Part shown: positions 1-12,432 of the stretch, one piece after another
How the letters are laid out: the number at the start of each line of letters is the position of its first letter
Position numbering within the stretch: position 1 is the stretch's first letter
Origin: Polytrichum commune
Lineage: Eukaryota > Streptophyta > Polytrichopsida > Polytrichales > Polytrichaceae
DNA length: 64,000 bases
Direction: 5' to 3'
Assembly (NCBI GenBank): GCA_950295325.1
Contig: OX485805.1
Coordinates: forward strand, 40,349,501 to 40,413,500
The notes under the pieces: model-generated
What the model was told of the DNA's origin: nothing
Database searches by the model: none
Seen by the model: the letters and a program-made list of their open reading frames with translations, nothing else
Made by a program: the position numbers and the translations under genes

Positions 1-375
1 TTTCTTTTCTATACCCAAATTACAAAAAAAAAATGTACATAATGATGGTTGGTATGGAGAAGTTGGCACGGCCCGCTTTCGGTAGTTATAAGGGCAAGGT
101 TTCATGTAGGCCACCCGTCCACCATATTCTAGTGGGAATAAGGAAAATTGTAGATGGAATGTAGTGGGGTGTTGTTTGTACGTGCCAACCAACTACCGCT
201 ATTTCATGTGTCTAATGTTCCTAGGTGTCAACCAATTATTGCTATTACAAGTGTTTAGTGAGCATATGGAAGTCCAAAGTCCAAGACCACAACCCTCCAC
301 GTTCTAGTACGACACCAAAACGTGATTGGTTGGTTGCTTCTGTTTATCTACACGAGAACACGTTACTCAATTGAT
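1..375. other. Left-edge intergenic DNA, no gene seen
   Basis: AT-rich sequence without a credible reading frame, splice pattern or recognisable element. It directly precedes a tandem duplication and shares no obvious similarity with it. Confidence 0.5.
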
Positions 376-1127
376 GGGTTGTTTTTCAAGTACCTTGACT
401 TCAAATCCAGTATGAAGCACTGGGATTCCAACATCCAGAGGCTTTACTCTCGAATCTAATGCGGGGCCCACGAACCCAATGCATCAGACGTGGGGTTGAT
501 CACACCAACCACTTTTGGCACCGTCCGTCAACATCTCCGGCTGTAATGATGTGAAAAGTTTTGAGCCAACATCTATTTCTAAACATAATCCCCCGACAAT
601 TTCACGGCTGGAACTGGACGGAAAGTTTGGTGTGATCTGGGCACGAGTAATGTTATGCACATCCAACCCATATTATTTAGAATCTAGTGGGTAAGCAACT
701 GCCGAAATCGAAGCATAAAACGTATATAATTCGGGGACCAAAAAGAAGCGGGTGGGTTGTTTTTAGGTGCCACGACTTCAAATCCAGTATGAAGCACTGG
801 GATTCCAACATCCGGAGGCTTTACTCTCGAATCTACTGCGGGGCCCACAAACCCAATGCATCAGACGTGGGGTTGATCACACCAACCACTTTTGGCACCG
901 TCCGTCAACATCTCCGGCTGTAATGATGTGAAAAGTGTTGAGCCAACATCTATTTCTAAACATAATCCCCTGACAATTTCACGGCTGGAACTGGACGGAA
1001 AGTTTGGTGTGATTTGGGCACGAGTAATGTTATGCACATCCAACCCATATTATTTAGAATCTAGTGGGTAAGCAACTGCCGAAATCGAAGCATAAAACGT
1101 ATATAATTCGGAGACCAAAAAGAAGGC
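376..1127. repeat. Tandem duplication, 2 x about 377 bp
   Basis: Two adjacent direct copies, about 376-753 and 754-1127, agree at nearly every base, so the duplication is fairly recent. A 60-codon minus-strand frame lies in each copy (484-666 and 861-1043). The two versions differ by a few amino-acid changes, which suggests the frame is incidental. No TG...CA ends, primer-binding site or internal domain are present, so this is not an LTR pair. Confidence 0.85.
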
Positions 1128-1343
1128 GGGGGCGGGAATTATATACAAAGAAAAAGGGGAAAGTCTCGACAACATTCAACTACTCCCTCAAATAAAGGAG
1201 GGGGAGGTGGGTGGGGGAACACACACCTCTTTTGTGTCAGGACTGGTCATGCGAGTCCTCTTCATCATTTCAGGCCAACAAACACACGACTAAGTTTGGA
1301 CGTATTATTATTTATATATACACAATTTAGTCTCAATCGAATC

Positions 1344-1730
1344 TGAGGTAGATGGGTCTTAAATGGTCACTTTTCTCCAACTAGCCCACTTCTCGGAGGA
1401 CGTGAACCACACAATTAGTACAAGATGGTTACCGAATCCAAAGTGAGGCCATAGCCACTTTCCCTCATCATTTTTGGAGGTCATAAGAGTACGTTATTCA
1501 TTATCTCAAAGTTGAAGATTCTCGTGCTCATTGCACGATCATATAGGTCTAGCCGTGTTAATTATCGAGCCTAGAATGGTTATCATATTCTAAGCACGTA
1601 GTTCAGTTTCTTTTGAACATGTATCTTTTTGGTATATGTTCTCGGAGTCATACCTAATCACGTACCACTCGAATATAGGTGTTTGATCAAAGATAAGTAA
1701 CCAACTTAGACACCATCTAGTATTACCTAG
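1344..1730 (+). repeat. Dispersed repeat family A, near full-length copy
   Basis: About 385 bp. It opens with GGTAGATGGGTCTTAAATGG and closes with a sequence related to AATATAGGTGTCCGATTAAG followed by a degenerate inverted copy of the opening. Internal landmarks shared by all copies are an 'agcccacttct' block, 'acaagatggtta', 'caaagtgaagat' and 'ctagaatggttatcatatt'. At least a dozen copies in both orientations occur in the window. The imperfect TIR of about 24 bp with no ORF fits a non-autonomous DNA transposon; the superfamily is not settled. Confidence 0.75.
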
Positions 1731-1759
1731 CTCATAAGTTCAAATGCAATATTAGGCAA

Positions 1760-1975
1760 TTTCAAGTGTTTCTTCTAGTTGGACCACCAAATTGATATCA
1801 ACCTTTATCTCACGAAGGCTACTGCACTTTGACAATTTAGGAATTAGCCTTTTTGATACCATCTTGATGTACTACTTTCAGTCCCATAAGCTCTTTGACT
1901 TCCCAGACTTTAGAACCAATTTCATTTCATCTTATAAGTTGGTACCATGGAGGAGAGTGAAAGTACACGGAAACA
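1760..1975 (+). repeat. Decayed LINE 3'-region fragment
   Basis: This stretch matches the end of the LINE ORF remnant at 17.6-17.8 kb: both carry 'tatctcac(g/a)(a/g)aggct' followed by 'tgtac...tttcagtcccat(a/t)ag'. A third related piece lies near 34.44-34.51 kb on the opposite strand. Frame is lost, so it is only a homologous scrap. Confidence 0.5.
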
Positions 1976-2449
1976 TTGGATAGCCCAAGCACTTGTATTC
2001 AAAGCCAACTTGACCTTTAAATGGGACTCCACTTGTACTTCATTACACAACACCCAAGTTGTGGACACTTTTCTAAATGGCAAACCATGGGTGTAAATTA
2101 GCGAGTTGTCCGAGAATAAGTGTATATGGGATTCTCTAACACATCACACAACTAGCGTGTAATTGTCGTTCCATGTTACGACATGTGCAACAATTGTCGG
2201 GCCAACAAACATGCGTGCGACAATCTTATAAAATATAAATTGTATCATGTATATGGTTACTATTCCCATGGTCCACCTCACCTACCGATTCGCCCATATG
2301 GAATGAACAACACTCATGCTGAAAATTGTTCATTTTGCAAGGTGACCCAACATAAGTAGGGTATGATTCTTATGAAATTCATAAGACTCTAGTGTTGAGT
2401 GATGTTAGGGTTGGGTTGGGAGTGGGGGTCTATCATGGATGTGCAATTA

Positions 2450-2906
2450 GGGCCACGTCACAAATGAAACCGAGAGCCCGTGACCAGTACACTTCAAGCA
2501 CTCTCATTGGTGGAAAAAGTAGAGCCGGTCCAAGTTTGCTTCACACTACGCTTGAGGGGCCAATGGAGTATGTGAATGCAAGATGGATGTAAAGTCCACA
2601 TGTATTCCTACATGGCATCGAATGGATTATATTTCATGGTCACTTGGTTTATTTTCAAAAACCGGGAGACCATGGCACTCCGAATGTTCATAACCGTTGG
2701 TTTATTCTATTTTATCATGTGTGAAGGCCCGCATGAATAGAAATCATTGAAATAGAATTCGGTTGGAGGCTCGGTCACATACGACTTCGCACTACACTTG
2801 AGGTTCCGTGACCACACTACATGATTTTGAGACGATCTTTGGACACTTTCTTTTGGGCTCTCACAATTACATGGTCACGGCTCTTGGCTTGTGTGTGAAG
2901 TGGCCC
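2450..2906. mobile_element. PIF/Harbinger-like MITE, TTA target duplication
   Basis: A 457-bp element with terminal inverted repeats that start GGGCCAC(G/T)TCACA and continue to GAGAGCCCGTGACCA for about 38 bp, flanked by a direct TTA at 2447-2449 and 2907-2909. Three-base TWA duplications and G-rich TIRs are typical of PIF/Harbinger MITEs. No coding capacity. Related copies lie at 9126-9628 and about 58363-58847. Confidence 0.85.
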
Positions 2907-2909
2907 TTA

Positions 2910-5049
2910 AACTCAAAAACCATGAAATAAGTTGTATTCCACTTGAGGAATTTAGGGTTTTGAACTTGGACGAGTCCATGGTCACATGTGAGAATCCAGT
3001 CAGATTGGGTAGAAAAAAAAAGTGTTTGCACTATTGTAAAAAACTCACAAAACACATGTGACTCGCTTGAGGTCTGACTAGATTGTTAGCTTATTAATGA
3101 CCATAACCCAATGTCGGAGTGAACTTTCTAATGCACAATTTTATGTGATTCTACCACTTGTGCTTTAAGTTTAGTCAAGCAACACCCAACATTCATGTTA
3201 ACCACAAAACCCTAATGGTCTAGGGAGGATAACATGGACCATGGATAATGTTATCATGAGTTTATGAAGTAGGTTTGACCCAATTTAGATCAACTTTCGA
3301 GGTGGAGAATGAGACATGTTTGATGGGGGATGGCAAACCTCCGCCCAATGAGCTTTTTGGATGATGGGTCTCATGATAGGATAGCACTATGTGGTTGTGA
3401 CCCACAACCTTCGGGCATCCCAAGATTTTTTCTTTTCTTTGAAAAATGTTGTATGTCCTGCCCAACTTCAAAAGAAAGTTGTCCTTGCATTCTTGAAGGC
3501 TGCATTGTTCGAAAAAACCTCGGGGGGTTCACTGGCGAAAATCGTAGAACAACGTGCGATAAAAAATAAGGTCCAATATATTCATTGTAGATAAATTTTG
3601 TAAAAAATGTACATGTAAAATAGGGGATTTTAAAATAGTGAAACTTGTTTACATGTAGAATACCATCACATATAACATTTTCAGGCTTTTTACATGTAAA
3701 ATACCATCACCTTATAATCTTTTCTGCAAGGTAAATAAACCCCCCCCCCCCCAATAAATAGGTCCCGAATGCACGTGTATGCAAAATATAAGAGGGAGTG
3801 AACCCCCCGAGGAAAAAGCTCATATTGAGTGCACCTCAACTTCAAGGTCCAACATCTTAGATAGTTGTTCACCTCCACTAGTGAAGAAGCTATTGATTGG
3901 GATTCCATTTCAAAATAATATGTCAATAAAAACATATAAATAACTCGGAAGTTAAAAATATGAAAATTCTTCATTAGTAGTGAGGTGATAGTCTTTGTGG
4001 CTTACCATTTGAAAGGGACTTTGTTGTTTTAAATTGATGTCTTGCATACTATCAAGCTTGGGGTTGAGGGTTTGGGGTTTGGGGTTTAGGATTAGGGTTT
4101 AGGGCCCTCCGTGTGAAGTTGATACTAAAGTTTTTCAAGTGCATTTGAACCACAACCAAGCCATCTTAATAATAGTTTCTATCCTAAATGTGCTCTATGG
4201 GAAAATATAAATGCAATAACTGCAATCCCTACAAATGTGTTGTTGATACATAATGCCGTGATGTGAAACCGCGTATTTTGTTCCTTTATAATGGGCACAT
4301 TGGTTGTTAGTAAATCCAATCCACACACACGGGTGGGTGGGAGGATACTCTCACTATAATATAAGGGTTGTTGTGTTATAATGGGGCAATTTTAGAGGGG
4401 CCATGAAGTAATGGGCATATCAATTGTATGTTCTGCATGTTTGATGAATGTTATTTGGATTGTACCTATTATATTCTTGAAATGAATTTTGGGACCCTAT
4501 ATTTTGTCACATCATATTCTCTAGTGGAACATTGATTACCCCCACCCCCTCCCTTTTTTGGATTCCACATTAATTTTTTATGATAAAAGGGTAGTGCATG
4601 AGGTCATGTACTTTTGTGTTCAATATTGGACGTCACGAACAAATCACATGCACTTGGAAATTAGCAACTTTTTTTCTTTTGCCTACATAAAATTCATATT
4701 TGTATGGCTCGTGAATATAGCACCAAGGGAGCTTAAATTGTAGATGTGTTTGATTGTAAAAACATGGTTGTATGCTTATGGGCACATTATATGTCCATAT
4801 AATCAGTGATGCATATAGATTTTTATTTTTTATTTTTCATTTTCATTTTGAGACAATTGAAATAGGTTTGTTTCAATGCCAAAGACCCAAACGACAACAC
4901 ATAAGGAGCCTATATAGAGAGTTGGGTGGGCTCTCTTGGGTATACTTGGTGGAAGCATAACACCCCGAAGTGAGTAAACAACATAAACATCTATAAGTGA
5001 GCCCACATTAGGCACTCTAATATTCCAATGCATCGTTCTAGTGTTATCT
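2910..5049. other. Intergenic DNA, no gene seen
   Basis: About 2.1 kb without credible coding sequence. Visible items are a poly-C run near 3739-3752 and the telomere-like tract listed separately. Short frames at 3.3-3.6 kb overlap each other in several frames, show no family motif and are treated as chance. Confidence 0.5.
4060..4104. repeat. Degenerate interstitial telomere-type repeat
   Basis: A short run of GGGTTTGGGGTTTGGGGTTTA and GGATTAGGGTTTAGGG-like units, i.e. variants of the plant telomere heptamer TTTAGGG. Only about five imperfect units are present, so it is an interstitial scrap and not a chromosome end. Confidence 0.6.
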
Positions 5050-5315
5050 CTATGGTAGAAGAGTTCCTTTCTTTCCCCACACCTTGTCGTATTTGCCGAT
5101 TGGAACATCGTATATGGTAGCCTTCTTGGTGTCCTTGTGAGCAACATCCCAGTCAATTCTAGCATATTCAAGAATACTTTGCCAAATGGTTTGTTGCATT
5201 TTCTTTTCCTCCCATCTACTACTGTTGAAGGTGTTTTTGATTCTCTCCATCCATATGGTCCAAAGAGCGATGCCTTGTCACAAGAGCCAAATTCTTGAGA
5301 CTTTGCTCATTGCCG
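5050..5315 (-). pseudogene. Non-LTR retrotransposon (LINE) ORF2 C-terminal fragment, broken
   Basis: On the minus strand the reading ALWTIWMERIKNTF, then WEEKKMQQTIWQSILEYARI and DWDVA resembles the region after the reverse transcriptase in plant LINE-type polyproteins (W..W..R...F...W...... IW..LLDYAR..W). An in-frame TGA interrupts it just before the IALWTIW segment, with AMSKVSRIWLL upstream of the stop. No catalytic RT motif (YADD) is present nearby. It is a decayed 3' fragment; the family call rests on motif memory only. Confidence 0.55.
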
Positions 5316-7589
5316 AAAGGATTTTCTTGCTAAAAATCTTTTTTTGTCAGTCAAGTGGTTTCCATGGTCCTTTTTGTCCTGGTTTTGCCCTGGTGCACAT
5401 AAATGTTGGCATGGAAGATTGTAGAATTCAAGAGTCAAATGTGACTTGATTCAAGTTGTTTACTTGAAGTACTTCAATCACACAATAAGAATCATAAAAG
5501 GAAAGAAAAAGAAAACGCAAATGTTTCTTGACATTGGCATGCATAAGAAACCATTCATCATCCTTGAGTACGCATGCATTGCATAGACGATCTCCATGGT
5601 GGTGTCACGCCTACTTGTAAGTAAGAGGTTTTTGCTCACCTACATCAATAACCATATTTGAACCTTTATGTTATGTAATCTATTTTTAGTACCATGTTGT
5701 TAGATGAGGACAAATATATCAACCAACGTCGCATTATGAGGGAAAAAAATAACACCATGTCTAGCATACATGTCACTCGCCCTCAATGTGCATGATGAAG
5801 CGCTTGCTTTGAATATTATTTTTGCAAGACCATGTATATTGCCAATCCCATGATGTGGAGACATATAAGGTAACTTTATTGTCTACCACACCACTTTACC
5901 ACGCCCACATCACATCAAAATGCAATAAGATTGCTTGCACCATACTCCATGTTGACTATGGCGTGGCGTCTTTCTAGCTATCACTACATGTGAGCCGCTA
6001 GCTAGCTATCTTCTTTATGTGCCGTCTACATATTGCACCAAATCATGGTGTTAAATTGGCACCCGAACGAAGTCCACTACTCATGATCCCACATGCAATT
6101 GGCCATTCAATGCGTGTATGTTTACTCCATTGACCAATCTCCAATCATTGGATGTGCAACCAAAGTTATGCATGCAACTCCATCAATAAATTCAACGTGC
6201 CCGATCGGCTTTTTGTGCTTGACCAATGCCACGGGAACTCGATCATTTGAATGCACGGCACATTCGCGTGCGCCGATATTGAATCGGCTAATGTGAGAAA
6301 TGAAATGATACTCTTGTGTGGGTTTACACTAAGGTCCAAGACCAACGGAAGCTTAAAGTCAAGCAATCGTGTTGGTCGAGAGCATAAAGTTGGCACTAGG
6401 GCATCTCTCGATCCCAAAGAGTTTACACTAGGGTCCAAATCTAGGAGTGTGAAAAGATTGGCTCTATGTTGGACTAGTTTTACGTCAAATTGTGTTGGTC
6501 CCAACTCATGAAAATGTTCCTTCTACACTAAAAACACATATCTCCTCCCCGCCCCCCCCCCTCAAATACCTAATTAGGTTTGCAAGGTGCATGCATCGAT
6601 GATGCAAACAATACTATCACGTGTATTATTTTTTTTGTTTGACATGTTTTCAATCCACATCTCCTTAATTCCCAGTTAGAACCACATCCTAGAACCCCAC
6701 TTTGAAGTTGACAAGTGCGTTCACTAGCACACGACCATAGTACACACAAGTCAAAATGTAATTCGGGACCAATCACTTGACCTACATAATACTGTAAAAA
6801 AGTTGTGTCTATATGTTTGAACCAACAGTGGACTTGTATCGTTTGTTTTGATATGATTCATGTATCTATAATAAGTATATCACAATTTTATTTTTTTGAA
6901 ACTAGTAGGATATGGGCACTCGAAAGTTTTATGTTTTTGATACCCATATTGTACTAGTGTCAAAAACATGTTCACAAAACATAAAGAACTTTCGTACCTA
7001 AGTAAAATCGCCACAATATCAATATGATTTGAAACCACATTGACCCAAATAATAACTCGGGCATATGAAGAGTCCCTCACTTTGACATACCCACCAAATG
7101 TCAAGATTTGACTCTTAACTCAAATTTTAAAAAGCATAACTAGCTTAAGCCTAGTATATGAAGAACATGACCACTACCAATTAACATGCTTTACAATACC
7201 ACTTAATCAACCGAGTGGACATAGGGTGACTATATATGCCTCTATGAGCGGATACATGGTCCTCTACTAGTGGACTTATTTCACTTACGTACAAACTTGA
7301 TGGCCTTGGATTGCCGTCCTTTGAAGTGCAGGCCCCGCATCATTGAGCCGAGCCGAGCCTAGCCTAGCCTAAGAACATCCCAATAAAACATGGCGCGTCA
7401 TCATTCCTCCATACGACATAATTTGGCGTGTGGTTGTATGTACCTCCCCTTTGACTCCCGCCGTCCAATATAAAGCACCGCTCGCTCTATATATCCATAC
7501 ATTTCTCTACTACACCCTTCATGGAATTTAGGGCCGCTTTAGACCATGGGCCATGGAGTTGGACCATGGAAGAGGGTCTTTAATAAGAT
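5316..7589. other. Intergenic DNA with a diverged hAT-MITE copy
   Basis: No gene was found. The stretch 6860-7110 keeps landmarks of the hAT-like MITE family seen at 40.5, 46.6 and 52.5 kb, such as 'gtacctaagtaaaat', 'atcaatatgattt' and 'aataataactcgggcat', but its ends are degraded. A poly-C run lies at about 6549-6560. At 7529-7531 TTA is followed by GGGCCGCTTTA, the left terminus of the element family seen intact at 31051-31647; no right end was located. Confidence 0.5.
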
Positions 7590-7990
7590 GGCATGTTAGT
7601 GTCACTTATTTTGTTTTGAGGCGTATGTTAGGTTATACTGATGATCAACAACTTCGTCATTAGTCTCATCTCATGATACTTGGTGTTCAAGTGCGCTTAC
7701 TGATATCTTGGCATGAGTATGTTCGAAAGTGTTTTGAGGTGTCTGCATGTGTTACACAATCGTCTACAAGTTGACTAAAATGTCCAAAACATGACGCTTG
7801 GCATTAGTATGCTTGACAATATCTTCCTCTTGGATACTAAAATGTAAACACATGACACTTGCCATCAGTATATCTTCCCCTTGCGTATTAAAACGAAAAA
7901 CTATCATCTCAAGTATTCCAATGTGATACGTTAAATGCCATGATATAAATATTTGTTCACTTACATAGGTTGTTTAGATACTAGAGAACA
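7590..7990 (+). repeat. Dispersed repeat family B copy
   Basis: About 400 bp shared with 33600-34075 (same strand) and 25553-26095 (inverted). Landmarks are 'caacttcgtcattagtctcatctcatgatacttggtgttcaagtgcgcttactgatatcttggcatgagtatg' in part, and an internal duplicated module, 'atgacacttgccat(t/c)agtat' with 'atcttccccttgc'. No protein coding. Confidence 0.7.
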
Positions 7991-8656
7991 TAGTCATCTA
8001 TCCTCTATGAAAAAAATAAAAAATAAAATCCATTCTAAATAAGAAGTTATAAAAATTGCGTAACTTTGCATAGAAATTGACCCAAATAACATAATAATGT
8101 TTGTTGTTTATGGGATTGATTGTCATTGGCCTAGTAGTATCACTCGCCCTATATTAAAGTTGTTGTTCCAATAATTGTCTACACGCTTTCAACTACATTG
8201 ACTATCCCATTTAATGAGGGTCGGCTAATAGTGCGCGTGGGATACTAGTAAAGGTGATACTAAAGTTATTTTTGCTATGAAATTAATGCCACGAGAAGAT
8301 CTAGGATTTTGGGAGCCCAAAGTGTGAAAGTGCTAGAAAACTCTTCATGCAAGCTATCTTCATTTTCTTGATGTTAGGAGATGCCTCGGGATTGAGTGAC
8401 ATTGGCTGAAAAGAAGAAGAAGCCTCTTCAAACTCACCAAAACAAACTATGCACTCTACAAACATGCTTTCAATTTCTTGAAATGTATGGTAAGTAAGCA
8501 TGTATTCATGAATTTGATATCACAAAGTAAAAATTCAACCCTCATTAATTTTGAAATTTGGCAAAACAATGTTTGTTTCAGGAATTGGTACCACATGCTC
8601 TAAATGAGTTGATCAATGTAGTGTCATTGTCTTTGTTTGGGTAATTTCTTCTTAAC

Positions 8657-9066
8657 CACGGGGAGGTCACTTCATTGTCAAGTTGACACCACGTGTGGAC
8701 AAAGTTTGCTACCCCTATATTACATGCCATATATAATTTTAAAATTTATGATATTTTTTCTACATATACATAACCATTGATAGTATCTTTTCTATATTTA
8801 AAAAAAAAATTAGTCATCTTTATATTTTTTAGTAATTTGTTTAGTTCAATTCTGTGTCATTCTAGTTAGAAACGGTATGTTTTATGAAAAAAAACAAATC
8901 ATCAAATTTAGTTACCACTTTTAAGTATGTCATAGGTACTGTGTATATCTACTCATGAAAAAAATTTGATAAAAATTTGACCCATTTTGGTGGTGCAAAT
9001 TACCAAAAGAAGATTTTTTTTGGTCGCACGTGGTGTTCAATTTGACAATGGAGTGACCTCCCCGTG
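8657..9066. mobile_element. hAT-like MITE with exact 8-bp target duplication
   Basis: A 410-bp element bounded by the direct repeat TTCTTAAC (8649-8656 and 9067-9074). The terminal inverted repeats begin CACGGGGAGGTCACTTCATT and extend about 44 bp with a few mismatches to a CACGTG core. The interior is very AT-rich and non-coding. An 8-bp duplication with a TIR beginning CA is diagnostic of hAT-superfamily insertions. Confidence 0.88.
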
Positions 9067-9125
9067 TTCTTAACATGTACACATTATAGAAGTTTAAATA
9101 ATTCACACCAATATGAAAAGCCTAA

Positions 9126-9628
9126 GGACCACTTCACACACGAGATTGAGAGCCCGTGACCATCACACTTCAAGCACTCTCATTGGTGGAAAAGGCGGAG
9201 CCGGTCCAAGTTCGCTTCACACTACGCTTGAGGAACCAACGTAGTATATAAGTGAATGCAAGATGGATGTAAAGTCTACATGGATTCCTACATGACATGA
9301 AATGGATCATGTTTCATGGTCACTTGGACTATTTTCCAAAACCACCTCTTGGAGGTAGGCCTAACGCAAAACCATGAGACCATAGCACTCCAAACGCTCA
9401 CAATTGTTGATTTATTCTATTTTATCATGTGTGAGGATCCGCATAAATCAAAATTCATTGAAATAGCATTTGATTTTGGGCCCATTCACAAATGACTTCA
9501 CACTACACATGAGAATCCGTGACCACACTACATGATTTTGGAGGTGTGTTGGCACGGCCTTTGAACACTTTCTTTTGGGCTCCCACAACTTCATGGTCAC
9601 GGCTCTTGGCTCGTGTGTGAAGTGGCCC
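9126..9628. mobile_element. PIF/Harbinger-like MITE, TAA target duplication
   Basis: A 503-bp relative of the 2450-2906 element. The TIR ends read GGACCACTTCACACACGAG and the inverse of CTCGTGTGTGAAGTGGCCC, with TAA directly repeated at 9123-9125 and 9629-9631. It carries an internal module missing from the 2450 copy ('cacctcttggaggtaggcctaacg'). Confidence 0.88.
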
Positions 9629-9631
9629 TAA

Positions 9632-10299
9632 GTAACATGCATGTAATACTTAAACTCAAATGTCACTCAAAAATCTTCATTAATTCATAAGTTACAATAT
9701 TTGCTATATGGTGAAAGTACCAATGTCCTCGACATGATGGAAATTTTGCCAATCTCACCAAAGTGGAGTGAATTCACTAAAAATTCATACTTGAGTTGAT
9801 TACCCAATTATCAAAGAAAATGCATCTAAAATATTACTTTGACGGAGAATAATGACAATCTTGCCTTTATAAAGCTTACATACACATTCCAAAACTCATT
9901 CATATCAACTTTACTTTAAGACCTCAGATTTGGATATGATTTTCATATCGCACTTTATGACACATCTTTTTGCGAAATTTGTGGTACTTTAGGGACTATT
10001 ACATTTGAAATCCCAATCGGATGAGAAGCTTTTCATTAAAAAATTGTGATGGAGATAGTCCCCTTTACTTTTGCGTATTAGTGATAGTGGATAGTATCGC
10101 TTTTCCACGGATGAAATTGTCAAAATCACACCAACAATTTACAAAAAAGAAAGGCATGAAAGTATTAAAATCTAGACGAGAGTTTGTGTTATCATTCATA
10201 TGTGGCTTCATCACTCCAATGATTGTAGTTAGTGCTCCTCTCTAGAAAATTTGGAAAAACTAAGAATAAGATTCACTAATAGGTTGGCATGATCAAATT
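9632..10299. other. Intergenic DNA, no gene seen
   Basis: AT-rich. A 74-codon plus-strand frame at 10021-10245 has no recognisable motif, leader or splice context and is not called. Confidence 0.5.
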
Positions 10300-10622
10300 C
10301 ACTACATTAAAAAGGATATATAGTGTTTGATACACTAAATACGAATGCATACACTAAATGTCAATAACCCTATGAAAGTAAGTAACATTAGACGTAAAAC
10401 ACTAAATATCAACTATGGTAATATGTGGACAGTACATGTTTGAATTTAGTGTTAATAAGTATATGAAATCCATGCTTCACAAGAAGGGAGGTGGCAGTAG
10501 GGAAGATAACGGCACATTTATGTCTAACACTAATTGTAAAGGAATTGAAAATTAGTGTTGAGCTTAGTAGGGTGGTAACAACATTAGATATAATCAAACA
10601 CTAAATATCTTTTTAGTGTAGT
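10300..10622. mobile_element. MITE of the ACTACA...TGTAGT family (family C)
   Basis: About 323 bp with inverted ends related to ACTACA(T/C)TAAAAAGGATAT followed by TAGTGTTTGAT. The interior repeats 'acactaaat' motifs. A longer relative lies at 23833-24234. I could not establish a clean target duplication, so the superfamily is open; the ends resemble CACTA elements only superficially. Confidence 0.7.
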
Positions 10623-10989
10623 CCTTTTCACTTGAATTTGTAAGCCATCTCCAAATTAGGTTCTCAAATCAAATTTGATGGCATGTCTTGATTCAAGGTC
10701 AACCTTCAAGTTGAATCAATTAAGAAGCCAATCGAACGAAGAGATTTTCATACGACAACGTGCGTGAGATGACAAATGACCTTTATTTTACTTCACGCTT
10801 TGATGGTTTTTGATATATTTTTTAGTTGCATGACTTACCATTTGGACGGAATGGTATCTGACATGTTAAATACCAAAAATCATCCTCGACAACTTTAACT
10901 TTATAAGTCAACTTCAAATTACGTCAAGAATCAAATCAAATTTAATGACATGTCTTGGATTTGAAGCCAACCTCTAAGTAGCCTCTAAG

Positions 10990-11331
10990 TTATACCACTC
11001 GGGTACATCTATAACAAGGACTTTCACACCCTTTTTTTGATATCAAAAGGGTATGAATATTTGATGACACTTGTGTTGATAATTCCGTTTGGTACAAGTA
11101 CCTTCAAACCCAAGTAAAATTGTCCTAGTATCAATTTGGTTTAAGATAGTATGGATCCAAATAACAGTTTGGCTATACAAAGATTCTCTCACCTCGTGAT
11201 GTCCATCAAATATCAAAATTTGATTGGTATTCACGCTTTATGTTCTTTTGATATCAAAATTGATGTTGATTATTGATACCATGCATTTGACTATATAATA
11301 GTCCAACACTGGTTATTACATTTTAAAACCG
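10990..11331. mobile_element. hAT-like MITE (family D), left end damaged
   Basis: It shares the body of the 40554-40872 element: 'atctataacaaggacttt', 'gatatcaaaagggtatgaatatt', 'atcaatttggttta' and 'gataccatgcatttgactatata'. It ends with the inverted CAGTGTTGGAC terminus followed by gttattac. The left terminus is deleted, leaving 'gttatacc' where the duplication would be. Confidence 0.65.
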
Positions 11332-11399
11332 ATTGAACGAAAAGGTTTTTAGGGCACAATATGTTGGAAATGGGGAATCAATAAAGGTATGCATTTGTT

Positions 11400-11765
11400 A
11401 TTCAAATACTATCCGTAGTCGGGTCCCTTTATTTGGTCGGTGTGTGGTTTGGTGAGGATCAAAGAACAAACATCCTAAAGACACATTTCCGGAGGCAGAT
11501 TGGACTATATCTTAAAAACTTATTAACTACTCCACACTGACTACTGAACACAACTTGGGGGGGGATTATGCATTCAATTAAGAAATCAACAAACATGCAC
11601 TTTTGATAACCCTAACTAAATTAGGATGGTCCAAGTTTCAAACTGATTTTGCGGATGCTTCATCATAGATTTGCTAAGGCAACACAAGTTTTGCTATGTA
11701 TATGTGATTGGTAGAAGTTGGAGAACATGAAATATGAACCGAACAACACCCACATACCTCACCTC
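11400..11765 (-). repeat. Family A subfamily copy (reverse)
   Basis: It carries a 'tttggtcggtgtgtggttt' start and then a segment specific to this subfamily: 'caacaaacatgcac', 'gataaccctaactaaatta' and 'gtagaagttggagaacat'. The same subfamily occurs at about 38585-38985 and 58855-59165. Confidence 0.6.
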
Positions 11766-12058
11766 TGTTTACCTTCATAGTTTGTTTATGATTGTGGGTA
11801 GATTTGAGTGCCATGAGTGACCATGCTTAGGGTGGCAGGCTAGTAGAGAGAGAAAATTATCGTATATGAGCGTACCTCCCATTCATCCAACATAAAAAGC
11901 CTTGAGATAGTATGTAACCAGAAGGTTGATCTATTTCTAGTTCATTTGACACCATAATTAGCTTCAAAGGCCCCAAATTAATCTACTTAAGATCATTTGA
12001 AATGAATAAGCAACAAACCTATAGTGGTTAGGTTTTTCGTTGAATGGATGAGAGTGAG

Positions 12059-12089
<31 letters not shown>

Positions 12090-12432
12090 AGAAAAACGGA
12101 AAACGGTGAAAATAAGACGGCTTAATTAGAAATGATGAGGAATGCAAGTCCTTTTATAATTGAATTCCTTGCGGATAAGTAGTTACATTATCTCAAAGAT
12201 ACAAGTGAGTCAAACCCCCTACTTGTACAAAAGAGCCTCCTTAATTTGAGCATCAAAAGATCCCACTATGCATATGAATGCATACAAAGCGGTCAACTCA
12301 ATGGCACCCAAAAGTGATCCAAAGTGGTGTGAAACAAGACCCATTTGGCTTAGCACTACATCCTTTTCGGGTCATCACTTTTACAATTAGCCATTTCATA
12401 TTCATACAATAATCAGTCTACTCCCAAACTAT
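11766..12432. other. Intergenic DNA with a (TC)n microsatellite
   Basis: No gene was seen. A dinucleotide (TC)n run of about 30 bp lies at 12056-12086. Confidence 0.6.

Noticed and set aside
376-1127. Direct repeat pair considered as LTRs
   Set aside because: The copies are adjacent with no internal region, no TG...CA ends and no primer-binding site.
4830-5171. 113-codon minus-strand frame overlapping the LINE fragment
   Set aside because: A different frame from the LINE-like peptide, with no motif of its own.
10300-10622. Assignment of family C to CACTA transposons
   Set aside because: The ends look similar, but no clean 3-bp duplication or matching CACTA termini could be shown.
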